The notes beneath the pieces were generated by a model, which made no database searches, was not told the origin of the DNA, and saw nothing but the letters and a program-made list of their open reading frames with translations. A stretch of DNA of 64,000 nucleotides from Choristoneura fumiferana. Taxonomy: Eukaryota; Arthropoda; Insecta; Lepidoptera; Tortricidae. The stretch is taken from positions 18,230,738 to 18,294,737 of the forward strand of contig NC_133478.1 in NCBI RefSeq assembly GCF_025370935.1. The letters run 5' to 3'. The position numbers and the translations under genes are program-made. Positions 63,634-64,000 of this stretch are shown here, piece after piece; the first letter of the stretch is position 1; each line of letters opens with the position of its first letter.

Positions 63634-64000
63634 CCGAGACTAATATAAAGCTTTCTCAAAAATGGTGAATAATTCTGAAATAGAGCAAACTTTTCACAAA
63701 AATTATTATAAAATTTAATTTTATTCCAATATTTTTCTTTTTAATTTCCCGCCTTTTTTCATTAAAATAAACTGCAGGTGTATTTTTCCACCGAAAAACA
63801 CCACAAGCTATTTCAGACCCAATAGAAAAAGCCCGGAGTTCCAACAAAATATCTGATACCGGCCATTAGACTTGGCTGTATACGACTTGTGCCAACATTT
63901 CCATGGCCTTTTTAACTTTAAAAAAAAGTGACTGATTGCCGGCGCGCTAATTTATTATTGTCGATCTTTTTAACTTTTTAATTTTTCGCTGACCATAAAC

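Overview
This is a stretch of insect nuclear DNA, almost certainly from a moth or butterfly. The evidence is compact GT/AG-spliced exons of conserved animal genes, an AT-rich background, RTE and jockey-like LINE debris, several tRNA-derived SINEs and many palindromic MITEs of lepidopteran type. There is one 100-base assembly gap (10838-10937). Most long open frames are chance frames or lie in repeats; the real genes had to be assembled exon by exon from splice sites, phase and family similarity. || Layout. (1) 607-23237, plus strand: an echinoderm microtubule-associated protein-like gene (EMAP/EML family, HELP motif plus WD40 TAPE domain). Thirteen phase-consistent exons run from 3570 to the stop at 23237. 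Two candidate alternative first coding exons (607-617 and 883-899) both have the phase needed to splice to 3570. Exon 5 carries an apparent frameshift. (2) 23238-28396: 3' flank and intergenic sequence with MITEs. (3) 33461-28397, minus strand: a complete Tim44 gene in seven coding exons (438 aa), convergent with EMAP. (4) 34000-55300: about 21 kb with no recognisable protein gene and dense mobile elements. Its left edge holds possible noncoding first exons of a rightward transcript, perhaps eIF5. (5) 55319-63341, plus strand: the 5' part of eIF5 (228 codons; the C-terminal W2 domain lies beyond the window). || The most unusual feature is in eIF5. The 3' end of its first coding exon, with the 5' splice site and start of intron 1, is repeated about 17 times as a nearly perfect 133-bp tandem array (56141-59142). 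Each unit offers an 82-nt exon copy, a GTGAGT donor, a branch-point-like CTAAT and an AG. A hAT-type element with its own nested MITE has jumped into one unit. A second array of the same logic lies in EMAP: the 3' end and donor of exon 5 are repeated as about nine half-units (14030-14757). || Mobile elements are unusually readable. Four nonautonomous hAT-like insertions from two families, plus the one in the eIF5 array, have 8-bp target duplications, two of them perfect. A TTAA-flanked piggyBac-like element sits in an eIF5 intron. One element carries a tRNA-like core between 54-bp inverted repeats, and one foldback element has a duplicated arm. || The three genes act in different places: microtubule binding (EMAP), mitochondrial matrix protein import (Tim44) and eIF2 GTPase activation in translation initiation (eIF5). 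Nothing in the window suggests they work as a pathway.
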